From Priapulus caudatus (taxonomy: Eukaryota > Priapulida > Priapulimorpha > Priapulimorphida > Priapulidae), in the NCBI RefSeq assembly GCF_000485595.1, contig NW_014577122.1:319951-350530 (forward strand): a stretch of DNA of 30,580 nt, given 5' to 3'. The stretch's first letter is position 1; each line of letters begins with the position of its first letter. Positions 30,441 to 30,580 of this stretch are shown here, piece by piece. The notes under the pieces are model-generated. The model did not search any database. It was not told where the DNA came from and worked only from the letters and a program-made list of their open reading frames with translations. The translations under genes were made by a program, and so were the position numbers.

Positions 30441-30580
30441 GGGCAGCAGCAGCAGCAGCAGCGCAGCAGCAACAGCAGCAGTAGGCAATAGGCAGCACTC
30501 AGTGGTTAAGCCAATGGCAGGCAGCAGCGGCAGCAGCAGCAGTAGCAATAGCAGCAGCAGTGGTAGCATAGGCAGCAGCA
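30441..30580. repeat. CAG/AGC triplet repeats, running off the window edge
   Basis: Two CAG-rich blocks (about 30443-30483 and 30509-30580) separated by unique-looking sequence. The 68-codon frame 30285-30491 ends in a QQQQQ/Ser tract and is not supported as a gene. Confidence 0.94.

Overview
This is eukaryotic, probably invertebrate, non-coding DNA. There are no operon-like ORF runs and no convincing complete gene. Simple-sequence repeats of many kinds are abundant: TTATG/TGTTG pentamers, TGCG and GT arrays, GA, TA, GAT/GCT, CAG and GGTC. CpG is not obviously depleted, and there is a 10-N assembly gap at 11360-11369. A ~150-bp satellite built on degenerate TGACCTTGACCTT motifs fits a marine or lophotrochozoan-type invertebrate, but this is a guess. 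Most long open frames are translations of repeats (LCYVM, THTHT, SLSLS, DDDD).

Layout. 1-2.2 kb: pentanucleotide array, then a 4-copy satellite. 2.2-5.2 kb: AT-rich, with one faint hAT-like peptide. 5.2-6.5 kb: a 48-bp minisatellite and a GT/GC array. 6.5-9.6 kb: largely featureless, with a tRNA-like fragment and a perfect CRE palindrome. 9.8-10.9 kb: two tandem ~520-bp units, nearly identical at their ends and divergent in the middle. 11.0-11.6 kb: a 26-bp minisatellite, the gap, GGTC and GT arrays. 12-15.5 kb: CGG, TGCG and a pyrimidine-only minisatellite, then a CpG-rich stretch. 15.5-18.4 kb: AT-rich. 18.8-19.6 kb: CpG-rich, ending in a strong splice donor, as a 5' UTR exon would. 20-26.2 kb: GAT/GCT, GA and TA arrays, an exon-like pair near 22 kb, a serine-codon-rich stretch and a foldable GC-rich island near 23.5 kb. 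26.2-30.6 kb: mixed sequence, an 83-nt hairpin, and CT and CAG repeats.

The most interesting system is a dispersed family of very short, nearly perfect palindromes at 1467, 4118, 9608, 12696 and 17736. Each begins C-A and ends T-G, with best ends CAAGAGC...GCTCTTG. Four are flanked by exact 7-bp direct repeats and the fifth by a 5/7 match. They are 20 to 138 bp long, and beyond the first ~8-15 bases each copy has its own self-complementary interior. They look like extremely reduced DNA-transposon derivatives mobilised by an enzyme encoded elsewhere.

No pathway or gene cooperation can be inferred. All positions were read by eye; no search or folding program was run.
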